NCBI GenBank assembly: GCA_007570785.1
Contig: ML664176.1
Span: forward strand, 1,353,296-1,417,295
Reading direction: 5' to 3'
DNA: 64,000 bases
Source: Antilocapra americana
Lineage: Eukaryota; Chordata; Mammalia; Artiodactyla; Antilocapridae
The stretch's first letter is position 1. Every line of letters starts with the position of its first letter. A program made the position numbers and the translations under genes. The notes below the pieces were generated by a model. The model searched no databases. It was not told where the DNA came from and was given only the letters and a program-made list of their open reading frames with translations. Below, piece after piece: positions 1-12,654 of this stretch.

Positions 1-1416
1 CATGTAAATTATTAGATTACATTACAAATGAAAGACTCAGCAGTGGGTCACCATAGTGGAGCATTAATGTAGAGCAAGTTGAACGGAACCCTTGCAGACA
101 GGCTTCTCCAATGTGATTTTTTGGCAGGGAGGAGAAAGTGACTACGGGGGAAGGGAAGGCAGGCAAGGATGAGGTGCTGAGAAATGAGACAGGAGAGAAC
201 ACGAGCACAGTGGGGTGGAGGGTGCTCTCCTAGCCTCGATGGTCTCAGGGGGAAGCCAGCAGTACTACAGGAATAGGGGGGACAAAGGGGAGCAGAGCAG
301 GCAGAAGTGGGACTCTCCTCTTGTTCAGTTGAAGGCATGGCATGTAACCTCTGGAAAACCCAACAAGTGGCTGATGGGCTTGAACTTAACTGATTCATCT
401 GAACTTGGCAGGATCTAGCCTGTGGCAGCTGAACTGAGGGACTGGCATAGGATCCAGTCCAGGAGAGAGAACTGGTAGTTAAATGAAAGGCCCTTGATGT
501 CCTGGGACTCATTAATTTCACAGAGCAACCAATCAGAAACAGGAAGTAAAAGGAGCTGCAGACCTGAGGAGATAGGGAGAGGTAGCCAGAGGGGCCCTGC
601 TTCTAGATATGCTCCGCCATCACCACCATCACCAGAGTAACACTGGATGTGTGCCAGGCATCCCGCCAGAAGCTGTATGGACATCCTCACAGGTGAGCTT
701 CTCAAGCACCTTGGGAAGTCGGCATCATTAACATCCTCAGTTTTCAGGTGACATAAGGAAAAGATTGAGTGGTGAATGAACTTACCAAAGGTCATACAGT
801 TAGCACACTTGGGCCCCATTCCCAGCAGGCTTGTAACAGCCATGTAAGCTGGTCATCATGGTCTGAGCCGCTCAAGACTGGAGCAGGCCTGGACCTGCCA
901 CAACAGAGGGCAGGATTGGTGGATCCAAGAGAGACAGAAGTGGGTGGGTCCAAACCCAAGACCCAGTTGGAGGTAGGAGCAAGTAGAAGCTGTGCTTGTA
1001 GCTGGGAAGTGCAGACCTGAATCTTCTGAGATGATATACAGCTCTCCAGGGCAATGTGGGAGACAATCTGCACAATTAATGAGTACCTACTTCTTGCAAG
1101 GTGTTGAGCAGGTGTGAAAGAATACACCATGGAGCTCATCTTCTTGGGAGGACCTGACTCTTGCCCAGGAAATAATACTAGAAGACAATGTAAAGAAACC
1201 TGGCAAAGGAAAAGGTGACATGTTGATTGAATGAGCAAGGTCATCTAAGTGTCTGAACACTGTAAAAGAGAACTACAAGAGGGAGAGGGTGAGTCTTTAC
1301 AGGAGCTAGAATGACTATAGGATCTCAGGAAGCAAGGAGATTGGACCAAAAGTGGGAACTCAGATGGGAAAGAAGAAGAGGAGGAGGAGGGCCTATACTA
1401 GCAAAGAAAGAAAGTT
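1..1416 (-). other. RORA: RORA intron 1, distal part; no gene seen
   Basis: Mostly unique intronic DNA. About 715-850 resembles an ancient MIR SINE in reverse orientation (CCTCAGTTTTCAGGTGACATAAGG-like and AAAGGTCATACAGTTAG-like blocks). Purine-rich sequence occupies about 1340-1412. The short frames here have no recognisable domains. Confidence 0.55.
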
Positions 1417-1602
1417 AAAGTGTTAGTTCCTCAGGTGTGTCTGCCTCTTTGCAACCCCATGGACTGTAGTCCACCAGGCTCCTCTGTCCATGGGATTCTC
1501 CAGGCAAGAAAACTGGAGTGGGTTGCCATTCCCTTCTCCAGGGAATCTTCCCAACCCAGGGATCGAACCCAGCTCTCTGGCATTGCTGGCAGATTCTTTA
1601 GC
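1417..1602 (-). mobile_element. Bov-tA type SINE
   Basis: The reverse complement of a Bov-tA SINE: it starts with the tail end (TTAGTTCCTCAGGTGTGTCTG) and ends with the tRNA-derived head region (GGCAGATTCTTTA). It is the only young ruminant insertion between base 1 and 15950. Confidence 0.9.
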
Positions 1603-4335
1603 CCCAGCCCATACTAGGAACAGAGGTAAAAGAGGCTGAGGTTAAGACAGATGTGGAGGAGAAACCTTAGAAGTCTTTGGTCAAAGGCGACCCAGACAAG
1701 GAGCTACACTAAGATGTCACCAGAACTTAAGATCAAGCAAGGCAGGGATTCTGACTTCCTTTGTCTATTGCTTTCTCCCCAGAGCTTACTTAGCACAGTG
1801 CCTGGCACAAAGAAGGTGCTCAGTAAATTTTTGTTGATTGAAAGAATACCACCCTCACACCTGTACACAGTGATGACAAACTGCAAGCAAAGTGATTCCC
1901 AGAATCTATATGCTGAACCAGACTAGACAGATGCATGTCTAAATGAAATAGGATGTTAAGAGCATGTACTGAAAGGGCATAAAGATCCTGAATGGTTACA
2001 AATAACAAGTATTTATCTTATTTTGCCTCCCTCAACTCTTCCTTGAAATTATAATAAAGTAACGCTTGGAGTCCCACATCAGTGACTATGGAAAACCTCC
2101 CTCCCTCCTCCCTTCTCTCCCTCCCTTCCTCCCTCCCACAGTCAGGCCAGGCCCACAGGAAGGCTGCTTCAGCCTCATGCCAAGGACACAGGTTTTCAAC
2201 TTCATGGAGCCACCCGTATAGATTGTGAACCCAATCTGGAGGCTCACGACTTGTATTTTGTCTTTAAACAATAGAGGAAAAATAACAGAGCATTGCAGGT
2301 AATGGATAATTTATATGAAAAGTTTGTTGATGTGTGTGATAAATCCGTGCACTGGCTTTCAATATATTGTGTTTTTCTCATAATAAACACACGAAGGGCA
2401 CTGCACTAGAGGGATAAGAAATTCCAATATGAGGACACTTGTTTTCATATCCAAGCTGAATGACCTTTGTTTTCCTGGCTAAACACAACCATCAAAGGTA
2501 CTGCTCTTTGCGCCAGAAAACTTGCTCCATCCTGAAACATCAAGAAATTCTCTGCAACATACTAAGTTCAGAATCAGTTCCCTCAAAGTAGCATCAGTTT
2601 CAGAACACACAATCTTTTTGAAAAAAAAAATAGATTTATTATTTTTCCATTTACAAATATAATACACACATTAATGCAAGAAACTAGGAAAATAGAGAAG
2701 GGCACAGAGAAAGAGAAACTCATAGATAACCTCACTATCCAGGGATAACCACTTTATCATTTCATCATTTAGGTACATTTGGGCCCATGTTAACATAAAC
2801 ATACACACGGGTTTTTATAAAATTGATCCCATTCTATGCACACTACTATGAATGCTGTGACTTTTCACTAAGCACAAGATCCCAAGCATCTTCCACTACA
2901 ATGTGAGTTTTGCTGACTACATAGTATTCCATTTGCAGACTTGCTCAGGAGCATCCCCATAAAGGGCCCAGACAAACCCTCTGCCTTGAGGAAAGATGAC
3001 AGCTGCTGAGAGGGGCCCTCCCCCACTGCACAGCTAGGGCTGGCTGCCTCCAGCTCCAGACAGTTTAAAGGCTCCAAGAACAGGATGCCTCAACTCTTAC
3101 TTTCTATTAAATCATAGCAGGAGATGCAGACACCATTTTCACTATGCTCCTGAATGGCATTACTGGCAGAGCCACAAGCTCACTAGCTAATTTTTACAGA
3201 ATAGTAAAAATGCCCAATGGGATTAAAAAATAATAATATGGAGAATGTTCTGCTATTGTTGCACAGCCGAGACAAAGTGTGCTGACCTTCAAACGTATCT
3301 CCACCTAAGGCTGGGTTAACCTGCAGGACTATTGTAAAAGCCTCTGAGGGGGGCATCTCCTGGTGGAAAGGAACTTACTGGAACTCCTGACATCTTGACA
3401 CAGCATACAAGTGGAAGGAACATTGTTAGGGAAGAAAATAATCTGTGTTCTAGTCACAGCCTTGTTACCTACTAGGAATGGGGCCTCAGGCATATTCTGA
3501 CCTCTGTGAAAGCCAGTTCAAATGGGGGGAGAGGGTAGATGAGATGGTTCATAAAACCCCTCCTGGCTCTAACAGGCTTTAGTCAAATAAAACATGAGTG
3601 ATGGCAGTCTCGTGAGTGAGCCCTACATATATGTGAACATGCACCCCCACGCTCAAGATTAGAAATCGAGCTTTAGAATCTTCTTGAGTCCTCTCAGAGG
3701 TACCTCATTTGTTATACTGATTCTCCTGGGGGTCTCGAGAAAGTTTAGCAGCTCACCAATCTTGAGGCACTTTCTGTAGAAACGTGCTTATCCAAAGTGG
3801 GTCATGAGTGCCAGAAACGGTAAAATACAATTCCGGCAATTTCACCCTTGTCAGCATCAGTCAACCAATATGATCACTGAAAGAAGCATCGTCTTTGATT
3901 ATCAAAGTATTTCATTTGCCTTGCTTTCCCCCTGCTTCATTACCTGCACAATTGAGAGTTATGGGCAGTTCACCCTTCCAGGTGCCCTGTCCTTTCAGGT
4001 ATATTACCCTTGTCATGCAAACATTCCTGGGAGTACATGCTGTATTGTCACTGTGGCCTTCTTACCGTCATCCACTGGTTTTATGATTGTACGGTGGAAA
4101 TGAAAAGCAATGCAGTTTATTGAAAAGTTTCAAAACTTGTCAAATATACCCTTGTTTCTTCTCTGATTTGACTCTCAGAAATCCATTAACTTTTAAGCAG
4201 TCACTCCTCCCCATGACTGGCATCGATCATAAGGGATGACACAGGTTTCTTTGCTCCTGGAAGGGCGGCATCCCATCAGGGCAGCTCTTCTTGTCTCTGT
4301 CCATTTCTTCAGGTTTCTTTAAAACTAATTAGAAG
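1603..4335 (-). other. RORA: RORA intron 1; unique DNA with fossil repeats
   Basis: No gene is recognisable. An L2-like piece lies at about 1750-1850 (CACAGTGCCTGGCACAAAG block). A CCTC/CCCT-rich pyrimidine tract lies at about 2096-2140. An old interspersed repeat-like stretch of unassigned family lies at about 2640-2940 and carries the common 'in-gene-desert' text TAACCACTTTATCATTT and CATAGTATTCCATTTG. A MIR-like piece lies at about 3440-3580. Confidence 0.45.
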
Positions 4336-5950
4336 AGTCAATAACACGCCCGCCAATTCCCTTAACACACTCGGACGCGCATCGGCCTGCCCTTTCAGAC
4401 CTGTTCTTGTTCTGTTGCTCCGAGTATTCCCTTACCTGCCTTTGTCGATTGGCATTCTCGACAAGTTCGTCATAACTTCTCAAAGTGTCAACTTTTCCTC
4501 TGTTCATCGTCCTTGTTAAAGATAATTTAAAATTAGAAAGGCACGTTCCCACCATTACAGAGTCAATGCTAATTTCATTCTCTGTGGCACGTAAGTCTCC
4601 TTCCCTCTAGAGACTCCCTTCCTTGGTTCGCAGCCCCCACTCCCCAGCCCCCAAAAGGCAGCATCCTTAATTTCTGTACACACGACCCCCTTCCCCTGAC
4701 TCACCACTCCTATCCTCCCTTCTCCCAAATACTTCACCCAGTGAAACACACTTTAGTATGTGGTTCTCCTTCCTTCACTCCACTTCTGAGAGAAATGTCT
4801 GTGTCTGGAGATTGTAAAGTCACCTTCAGGAAAGAGGCATACAGTCGGCTGTCAATTAATCAGGATAAGACAGAAAAAATTACAATGTGTGCAGTTCTGC
4901 TTCTCGGTACATGCGTTTATGCTTTGGGGATCAAGAGGATTTCTCGCGCACAACCTAAAATTTGCAGCGATACCTTTTTGTTGGGCTATAACAAATTCTC
5001 TACCTAGCAGCAACCCTCTACCTAGTCCTTAATAGTGTGGATTATTTCAAACAGTGATTACCATACTTTATTATGAATTCAAGTCTTGGTCCCTCCCATT
5101 TTTCCCCCATTCTGTCTCCCTTCTGTTCTTTGCAACCTGCCTGCTTCTCCTCAGTAGCACTCTTCACTTATAAGTCCAAATGACTCTATATGTATTAATT
5201 TTTAGTCCCACATCGAGTTTGACGTATAGATTTTAAGCCAGTTTATTCTCCCCCATTAGGCACAGAACCAAACATCACCATTCTTGTCACGTACACAAGT
5301 CCATCAAGTTTGAGTGTCATTTATACACTATTTTATTGCTTCTTACTTCTTTCACACACGCCTACCACTTACGTACAGCAACTTCACAACATTCATATTT
5401 CATAAACTTCATCAGTATTCAGCCAAATCCTCCCCCGAAGTAAGCTAGGTATTTTTAACAGTGCACTGCCTCTTTCACAGGCGTGAGAATCTTGTACTGG
5501 GTGGTACCCTTCCTGGTACCCAGGGAGCACCTCATCTATCATGGTCTGCAGGCACTTCCTAACTGTTTTCAAAAACTTCACGATCATTCATGATCAAAAC
5601 TCCAATGCCCAATCACACTGTTAGAGATGACTGGAGGCTGGCGATTATAAATCCTCTACACCTCGATTCTTCCTCCTCCTTTTCAGCCTCAGACTGAGCT
5701 CCAGGAAAGTAGTATGGGTGTAGCAACTACCTGGGAGGGCCTGGAGGCCTCCAGCGCGTCTCAGACTGTATGAAACTTGTCCTCTCCATTGCCGTGGGCC
5801 CTGCAGACAGTGCCTCGGAGGCCGCATTCTGTGGACAAGACAATCACCAGGAGACTGCAGAGCCACGCCACGGCCAACGTGCCACAGCGCATAATGCGAT
5901 GAGATGGTTTGTAATAATGATGTGTCAGCGGAGGCCATAAACGTATGTTA
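4336..5950. promoter_or_regulatory. CpG-retaining, insertion-free segment in RORA intron 1 (candidate regulatory DNA)
   Basis: CpG is kept at an unusual rate for non-island DNA: I count 12 CpGs in 4347-4546 and 12 in about 5753-5945, with more scattered between, although base composition is only moderate in GC. No interspersed repeat is visible. This pattern suggests DNA unmethylated in the germ line or under constraint, such as an enhancer. An exon-like unit on the minus strand sits at 4436-4511. Function is inferred only. Confidence 0.4.
4436..4511 (-). other. Exon-like unit, possible alternative or non-coding exon
   Basis: On the minus strand a pyrimidine-biased stretch ending AACAAG precedes the unit, and the unit ends GGCAG before GTAAGG, a near-perfect donor. 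A 24-codon frame beginning MNRGKVDTLRSY runs from the ATG at 4507-4505 to the donor in phase 0. That phase does not fit the phase 1 junction of RORA exon 1, so it is not a simple RORA coding exon. It is either chance, a poison/non-coding exon, or part of another transcript. Confidence 0.25.
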
Positions 5951-8900
5951 GGGCAAAAAGTATGTTCTTCCACCAACACAAGGGAATTGTTACCTATAAT
6001 TCCTTTTAACATTAGCACGTACATAAGAGCCAGACCTGGAATGGAGCCTGCCTACCCACGGGCTATGGTACATTTATACTTCATGATGCCACACTCCACT
6101 TTTCTAACCATTTCTTGAGACAATCTCCTTGATGCCTTTACTCCAAAAGCAAAGTAATAACAACAAGGCTGTCACCAAAGAACACCAAGACTCCCAAGCT
6201 GACTTTTCAACAACAGTAGGATATCAAAAATAGCACAAGATAACTACAGACGACCATTAAGTCAGGTGTGATGGCCCTGAGAAAGTCAGCTCTTGATGAT
6301 GCGCTACCACACTGATCCAGTGAACAAAGACCTTAGCTTGGATAGAGAGCTTCCTCTGGGGAGATCTATACGCTCTTTATTGACATTCTTGAAAGTCTTC
6401 CTTCTAACTCTAGAATTTCCTAACTTTCAGGGTTGATGAAACCCTTTCAATACATATAAGGAAGAAGCAAAATTAGTTGATTTTTCTGTATACCATTACA
6501 CAGGGGAAAACTACATAATGTTATGGTAATATAACACATAACTTATTTATAAATACAATAGCTTTCCTAAATTTTTGCGAATGATTTTAACATCTTCTAG
6601 AGAAAGAATCAGAGTCTAGACTTGGATTGAAATTTTAAAGTAAAAACCTCAACTAACCAGAATCAACTAACTGACATGAATTTCTATTCTGCCACTTGCA
6701 ACTCAGAGAACAAGGGAGGCAAATAACAAAACAGACAGATATTGAGGATTTAACAACAACAACAACAAAAAACAATTGCCAAGCTAGAAGCTAGGATCAG
6801 GACAGATTTAGCCCAATCTCTAACACCGTCTCCATCTACAGTTCTATAATATACAATCATAACTCATCTTCAGAACAGCGACCCTGCAGTACCCTAAGGA
6901 TCCCCAAATCTCTAAGAAAGATTCAGTTACATCCTCAGTGTTCTTCCCAGGTCAGGAAAGGGGACCAGCACACTTTCAAAACACATTTGATAAGGAAAAG
7001 ACAAAAAATGTTTCTGCTCACTGTGCCAAAAAAACAAGTTCATCAGTGATGCCTTGGTACTCTTATAGAAAAATCATGGCTTATTGTATCTTAATCAAGG
7101 CTTGAACAATGATTATCTGAAGAGTTCTGGGCAAGCATTAATTCACAAGGATTCAATTGTATTTTTCTTAACATACAGCTTAATAAGATGGATGAACATT
7201 TTAACAGCTCATTTCAAACCAACATTTGCCCTTCTGAATGAGAATCCAAGGAAAAAATAAAACAAATCCTCATTTAAAAAAAAAACATTTTATTTTAAAT
7301 GATGGAAGGGAGAACATCTTGGAGAGACAGAGAGAAGCAGAGAGGAGGTTGTTCTTAAATTCTCAGCAAGGAAGACAGTCTTCATTTTCAGAACGGTACT
7401 GCACATTCTAGGTTGGTGTTCACTCTGGCACCTGAAGGCCTTTCAAAGCAGACCCTCCTTGCTCTGCAGGAACCTATCTCTAATCTGGGATGAATGGGTC
7501 AGGGGTCCCCTCCAGGAGGAAGGATGCTGTCTACCTCAGAGTCTCTGCACACTGGCTTGTACAAGACAAAGAGGATATGACATTTGAGAACAGTGACATT
7601 TTCTATAAAAAATTTGCACGTGGGGCAATCACATTACAACTCTGTCCCCAGATACCTGAAATGTAGTTAAGTATTTTGCTTCCACAGACAGAAATACATA
7701 GATGAGCTTAGAAGGAGACTGGAAAAAAGTTGGGGGTTGGGGAGAGCACACTCAGAAAAAATGGTATGTGCTATAATGGACCACACTCCATCAACAGGAT
7801 TTTTAAGTAACAACCAGTCAGTTCTTCTGACATCACACCACAACTTCCTCAAGGTACGAATGGGAGAATCAGGAGAAAACTGTGCATCTTAACTCAGAAG
7901 TGACAAAGAATATGTATGGCTCATGGAGAAGAATAACTGGGCTTGCCTGATTCACAGTTCAAAGGCTAGCTCTGGATAGGAGTCAGTTTGCTTTCAAAAA
8001 TGATTCAGCTGTCACCAAAGACCTTCAGAACATCTGCATATGGAGGCACTATCTATTGCAATTAACAATCCCGCACCGCCCTACATCCGTCTTAGGAGTT
8101 TGGTGTAGAAACAGCAGCATGCACTGTACCCACCCAGCTCTACCCACTTGAAAACACAAGCTTAATGTCTCTTGGTGAAGGAAGTCCGTCCCTGCAGCCT
8201 CCATATTTCAGTTTCAGAAACAGAGATGTTTTCTAAAGCCAAGGGCTCCTCTTAAGATCAGAAGATTTTGGAAAATTCCAGCAGGTGACTAACATTAAAA
8301 ACAAAAAAAGTCCGCTGTAAATGTTTTTAGCCACTCAGGATTTGGCTTCTGGATTAATAATTCAATTCTTTTTAAGAAAGAAGGGGGAAGCAACAGAAAA
8401 GGTTTTCATAATCATCCTCAAATGCATTTTCTAAAATTATTCTATTACATTTTTAAAGGGTATAATTATAAATGTTTTTATGAGCAATTTACTGGAAAAT
8501 GAAAGTCCCTTAGTTTAAAAAAATAATTATTCCATCCCCCTTGGCACAGAATCTTATCCCAGCCAGTAGCTCTTTCAAACTACAGGGCATCATTTGTTCA
8601 CTGGGGAGAGCCAGGTCCACATAAGAAAAGCTCATCTGAGAATAAATCTCTAGAAAATGCTCGAAATTGCCAGGCAAGAGCACCGACCAGAAAGTGAATC
8701 AGCCAAGACTGAAATGGTGAATTGTGGAGAAGTACTTTGAGAGGCAAAGATTCCTGTGCGTCAAGAAGTCCTCAGGGCTACAACTAAACTTGTTAACTGA
8801 TTTTAAGTCAATCTAAACTCAGCTTCCAGGGGGTTCGATCTCAACTAAACTGAGCTTTTCAGTGTTAATCCCATCTTTTCCCCTTAGGTCAGCCTGCCCT

Positions 8901-10530
8901 AACAGCCATCCACCTGCAGCACTGGTGTTCCAGACCAACGGTGTGGCACAGAGCTCCCTGAGGATAACTTTAGGGAGGTAGAATGTGTAAGCTTCTGGCA
9001 TGCATATACTAACCAGTTTCTGGAAGAGGGTTTTTAACAACAATTATGTCACAATGCTCAGGGCTCCCCGAAGTCCCTGAAAGCCTTGTTAAATTAAAGA
9101 TTCGCTGTGGTTCTTCTGCTTCATTCTTACTTTCCATGTTGTTTCCTTTCTTCTCTGTCATTGAGCTGAAAAGATGTGGCTGAACAACAACAGCCATCAT
9201 TAACAGCACCCAGAAAACAAAACAGTTCTGCTGAAAATGCTAACATACCCTGCCCCACTGTAAAAAGAAGGGGAGGTCATCTTTCAGATTGTAAAGTCAC
9301 ATATTTGATTGTGGAAGTGCAGGCACTAACGGTGCATGGTCTATTCACTCGTGGATTCCCAGGAGTTTGGAATCCAGCAATAGCTTCAAGTCTACCTAGG
9401 TAATGTCTCATGAGGTCACCTCAATGTCATGAAAATCCTGACCACAATCTCTGCAGACAGCAAACACTGGCTGCCTGGAAGCTAACCCCGCTACCTCACC
9501 AGAAAGCATCCCCCAGATCAGAAAGCCCTCTCTTCACCCAAGGCTAAGGACTTCACTCAACCCTCCTTGAGGTTGAAAAATGCTGATCTTAAGGTGATGG
9601 TGTTTGTTTTCCCTTTTTCGTTGTCTGTCTGTATGCCTTAAGTATTAAAAAGGCGTAATCACCTAGTGTGTAGGTTAATTTCTTTCCGATATTGTAATTT
9701 ATGCAACATTAATACTGGATGCCAGCTCCAATTTTCTTGCTGCTTACACTCTGGGAGCCGACTTGCATATTCTGCCAATTCCATTACATCATCTGAAAAC
9801 CCAAACATTTCCCATTTTCAAATCACTCTCATCTACTGAGCATACTTACACATTCCCTCTTTTTCTCCCTAGCTCATATGCACAAAGATTGGTACCCCCA
9901 AGGAACAGAGGGTACATCTGAGGTTAAAGTCTGCAAATGCACATAATTTCTGGAAGCTATTACTACTGCTGTGTTAGCTAAAGGATGCCTCCATCTCTGA
10001 CCTTCCTTTTCCATTCAGACTGTTATATAACCAAGTGCCTGCGTGCAGGATGTGAGTTGAGTGTTTGGGCCTTACCTCCTCTCCCTCCCCCCATTAACTC
10101 TCTGGAGGGATGGACAAGAGGTGGGTTCAAAGAAGAGGGAGTGGGGGGTGGCCCACTAGGGGGCAAGGGGATGTGGGTCAGCAGGTCAGTTGCACAAGAT
10201 GCATCCTATCTGCACTTTGTCCCTCTTCCCTTGTTGCTGAGCCTCCGGGGCTGGTGGTACTGAGAAAGCCCCATCGGTTATATAATTTGCAAGAACAGCA
10301 AGTTACGGATTTGCTAGTCGGTTCTGCAGCCTGCCACCCTGATCTCTTGCAAGAACACCTTCTGGCAAGAATGACACCTGAAGATGCTAATAACACACGG
10401 GAGGGGGATGGCTAAGACAGAGGGGGTGGCAGCACAAACCAGAAATTAGTGCTGCTTCCTTCATACTATGTCCCCCTCTTCCAAAAAGAAAAAAAAGCCT
10501 CAGAAACACATGAAGGGGATTTTCTCCAGT
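5951..10530 (-). other. RORA: RORA intron 1; unique DNA, no gene seen
   Basis: No ruminant-lineage repeat and no recognisable gene. A canonical CACGTG E-box occurs at 7617-7622. The stretch at about 9640-9840 (with AATTTATGCAACATTAAT) has the look of conserved non-coding DNA, but only an alignment could show that. The short frames at 8819-9209 and 9985-10415 carry no recognisable domain. Confidence 0.4.
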
Positions 10531-11180
10531 GTTTCTGATTAACCCTGTTACATAACCCGCTCGCATTCCAAATCCACCGTCTCAGGTCTAAATATACTCT
10601 TTGCAGCCAAAAGCTCTCTACACACAAACTCACCGAGCTAGCGGCAGGTCCCGGCCCCCGGCCCCATCCCCCTTTCTGTACTCCAGACCCTCGCTGCCCC
10701 CTCCCTCTCCCTTAAATCGCAGTTTTATGTGTTCGTTCTTCCGAAATCGCCTTTAATTAAGTGTTTTTCGCGTGTGTCATCCTGATGGCTTTTACTGTAC
10801 TCGAATTCCGTGAATGGGAAAGCGCCTGGACAGGGGGTGTGGCTAAGGTGGGGAGGGGGGGGGAGATACTGTAAAACAGCCAGCACATGATCAGCCATAT
10901 TTCTACCTCCAACTCTAACATTCAGAGGAAAGGAGGGGCTCCGGGGCCCCCACTTGCCTCTCCCAGCTCTCCCTATTTCTGCCTGAAGCTGAGTGGCAAG
11001 AGGAGGGGGCCCGCTGGTCCAGTGCCCAAGCCAGGGCTGTAGATCTTCTCTGTCCCCCAGCCCTGGGCTGCTCGTGCGAGCTGGCTTCCTCCGGAGTGAC
11101 AGGCGTGATTTATACATTATTTACAACAGTAATTAAAGCCGTAGCTTCCTCCTGTTCTTTATAAACTCTGGGCGTTTTCA
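10531..11180. promoter_or_regulatory. Promoter-proximal CpG-retaining intron segment
   Basis: Just inside intron 1, before the main CpG island, this segment keeps many CpGs within otherwise AT-balanced DNA (for example GTTCGTTCTTCCGAAATCGC near 10731 and the stretch around 11100-11170). It includes homeodomain-like TTTAATTAAG (about 10752) and AGTAATTAAAG (about 11130) cores. Candidate regulatory DNA by inference. Confidence 0.35.
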
Positions 11181-12220
11181 AATAATCCCCCACCCCCAAG
11201 AAAAACCCTACATCAGGTTCCCATACCTTTAAGAAAGAGGAAAGAGGGTGAGCTTTCCCCAACACTCCACTTGAATTAGAAAAAAAGCAAGGAGGGGTCA
11301 TGGATCCGCCCCCCTAAACAAACACAGACACACGCACACAGATCCTACAAAGGAAGTGTGTAAAAAATTGCCCAGGGTAGGGGGGCAACGACCTCATTAT
11401 CCAACAAGCATTCAACTCTCACTGACCATTCCCAGGTTCTTGCAGAAACGCTTGGCGAGGGAAGGATTTCCCAGGGCAGAAATAAGTTTGGGTGCCTTGC
11501 GATCTTTCTTTTTCTGCTTGTTTGCTTTTGCAGACGCTCACTCCGAATGCGCGTGGAGCGCCCCACAGGACCGCCGCCGCCGCCCCGGACGCGCTGACGC
11601 GCACACGCCCCCCGCCAGCCTGGGCGCCGGGCTGCGAACCCTGGGTCTGCAAACTTGCGCACCTCCCCTCGCCGCGCCCGCCAGACAACTTGGCGAGCAC
11701 CTCACGCGCCCGCACCTAGCTTCCCCCGGCCCTATCTCCAAATCCCAAATCCACGGCTGTGCTCCAGGGAAGGTACCCACGTCGCTCCCCCGCCCCAAGT
11801 CCAGAAGCGCTCCTTTCCACCCCGGGGGTGGGGCGGGGGGCTGCCCTGATCTCTCACTTCTAACGCCCCTTTCACTTCTGCGGGGAGCGGAAAACCCACC
11901 GTGTTTGAGGCTGCCCGAGCCGAAACTGTCAAGAGGAGAAAAGGTAAAAGGGGAGGAGGATGGCCATCAAAAGGATTTTTTCCCCCTTCTTAAAAGGACA
12001 CTGCCGCTTTAAAAGTTTCTTTCCCGGGCCCCCACTCTCCGGTCCTCCGTATTTTGGGGGAGAGTATTTAATTTGAGCAACGCGGCTTTCTTCCTGTGTT
12101 TGCAGAAAAAAAATCAAAGCCAGGGGGTGAGCCCGCCGGCTGTCAACCCTCCTGCCGCCTCCCCCGCCCCCCTCTCCTCCCGCAACCCGAGAACGGGCTG
12201 CAAAAGTTTGCAACATTTCT

Positions 12221-12248
12221 GGGGGGCGGAGGGGGGAGGGGAAGGGGG
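12221..12248 (+). other. G-rich tract with quadruplex potential at the start of RORA intron 1
   Basis: Five G runs of 2 to 6 bases, four of them at least 4 long, are separated by one- or two-base spacers on the plus strand, which is the RORA template strand, about 140-165 bases after the splice donor. The spacing meets the usual G-quadruplex pattern. Function is not shown. Confidence 0.6.
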
Positions 12249-12374
12249 TGCTCCGAGCTCAGGGCGCCGCGGCCGGCTCGCGCGCGGCCCCCGACCCCGC
12301 GCCCCAGGCACCCGCTCCCGGCCGCCCCCCGCTCCGCGCCGGGGCTCCCGCCGCCCCCTCCTCAGCCCCTCTCA

Positions 12375-12636
<262 letters not shown>

Positions 12637-12654
12637 AAAAAAAAAAAAAAAAAA
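12637..12654. repeat. Mononucleotide tract (A18 on plus, T18 on RORA strand)
   Basis: An uninterrupted run of 18 A on the plus strand, 86 bases upstream of the RORA ATG. It is at the junction between the recognisable leader and the promoter and is likely length-variable. Confidence 0.95.

Noticed and set aside
11356..12012. A 218-codon plus-strand frame in the CpG island
   Set aside because: Proline/arginine-rich chance translation of a CpG island. No known domain.
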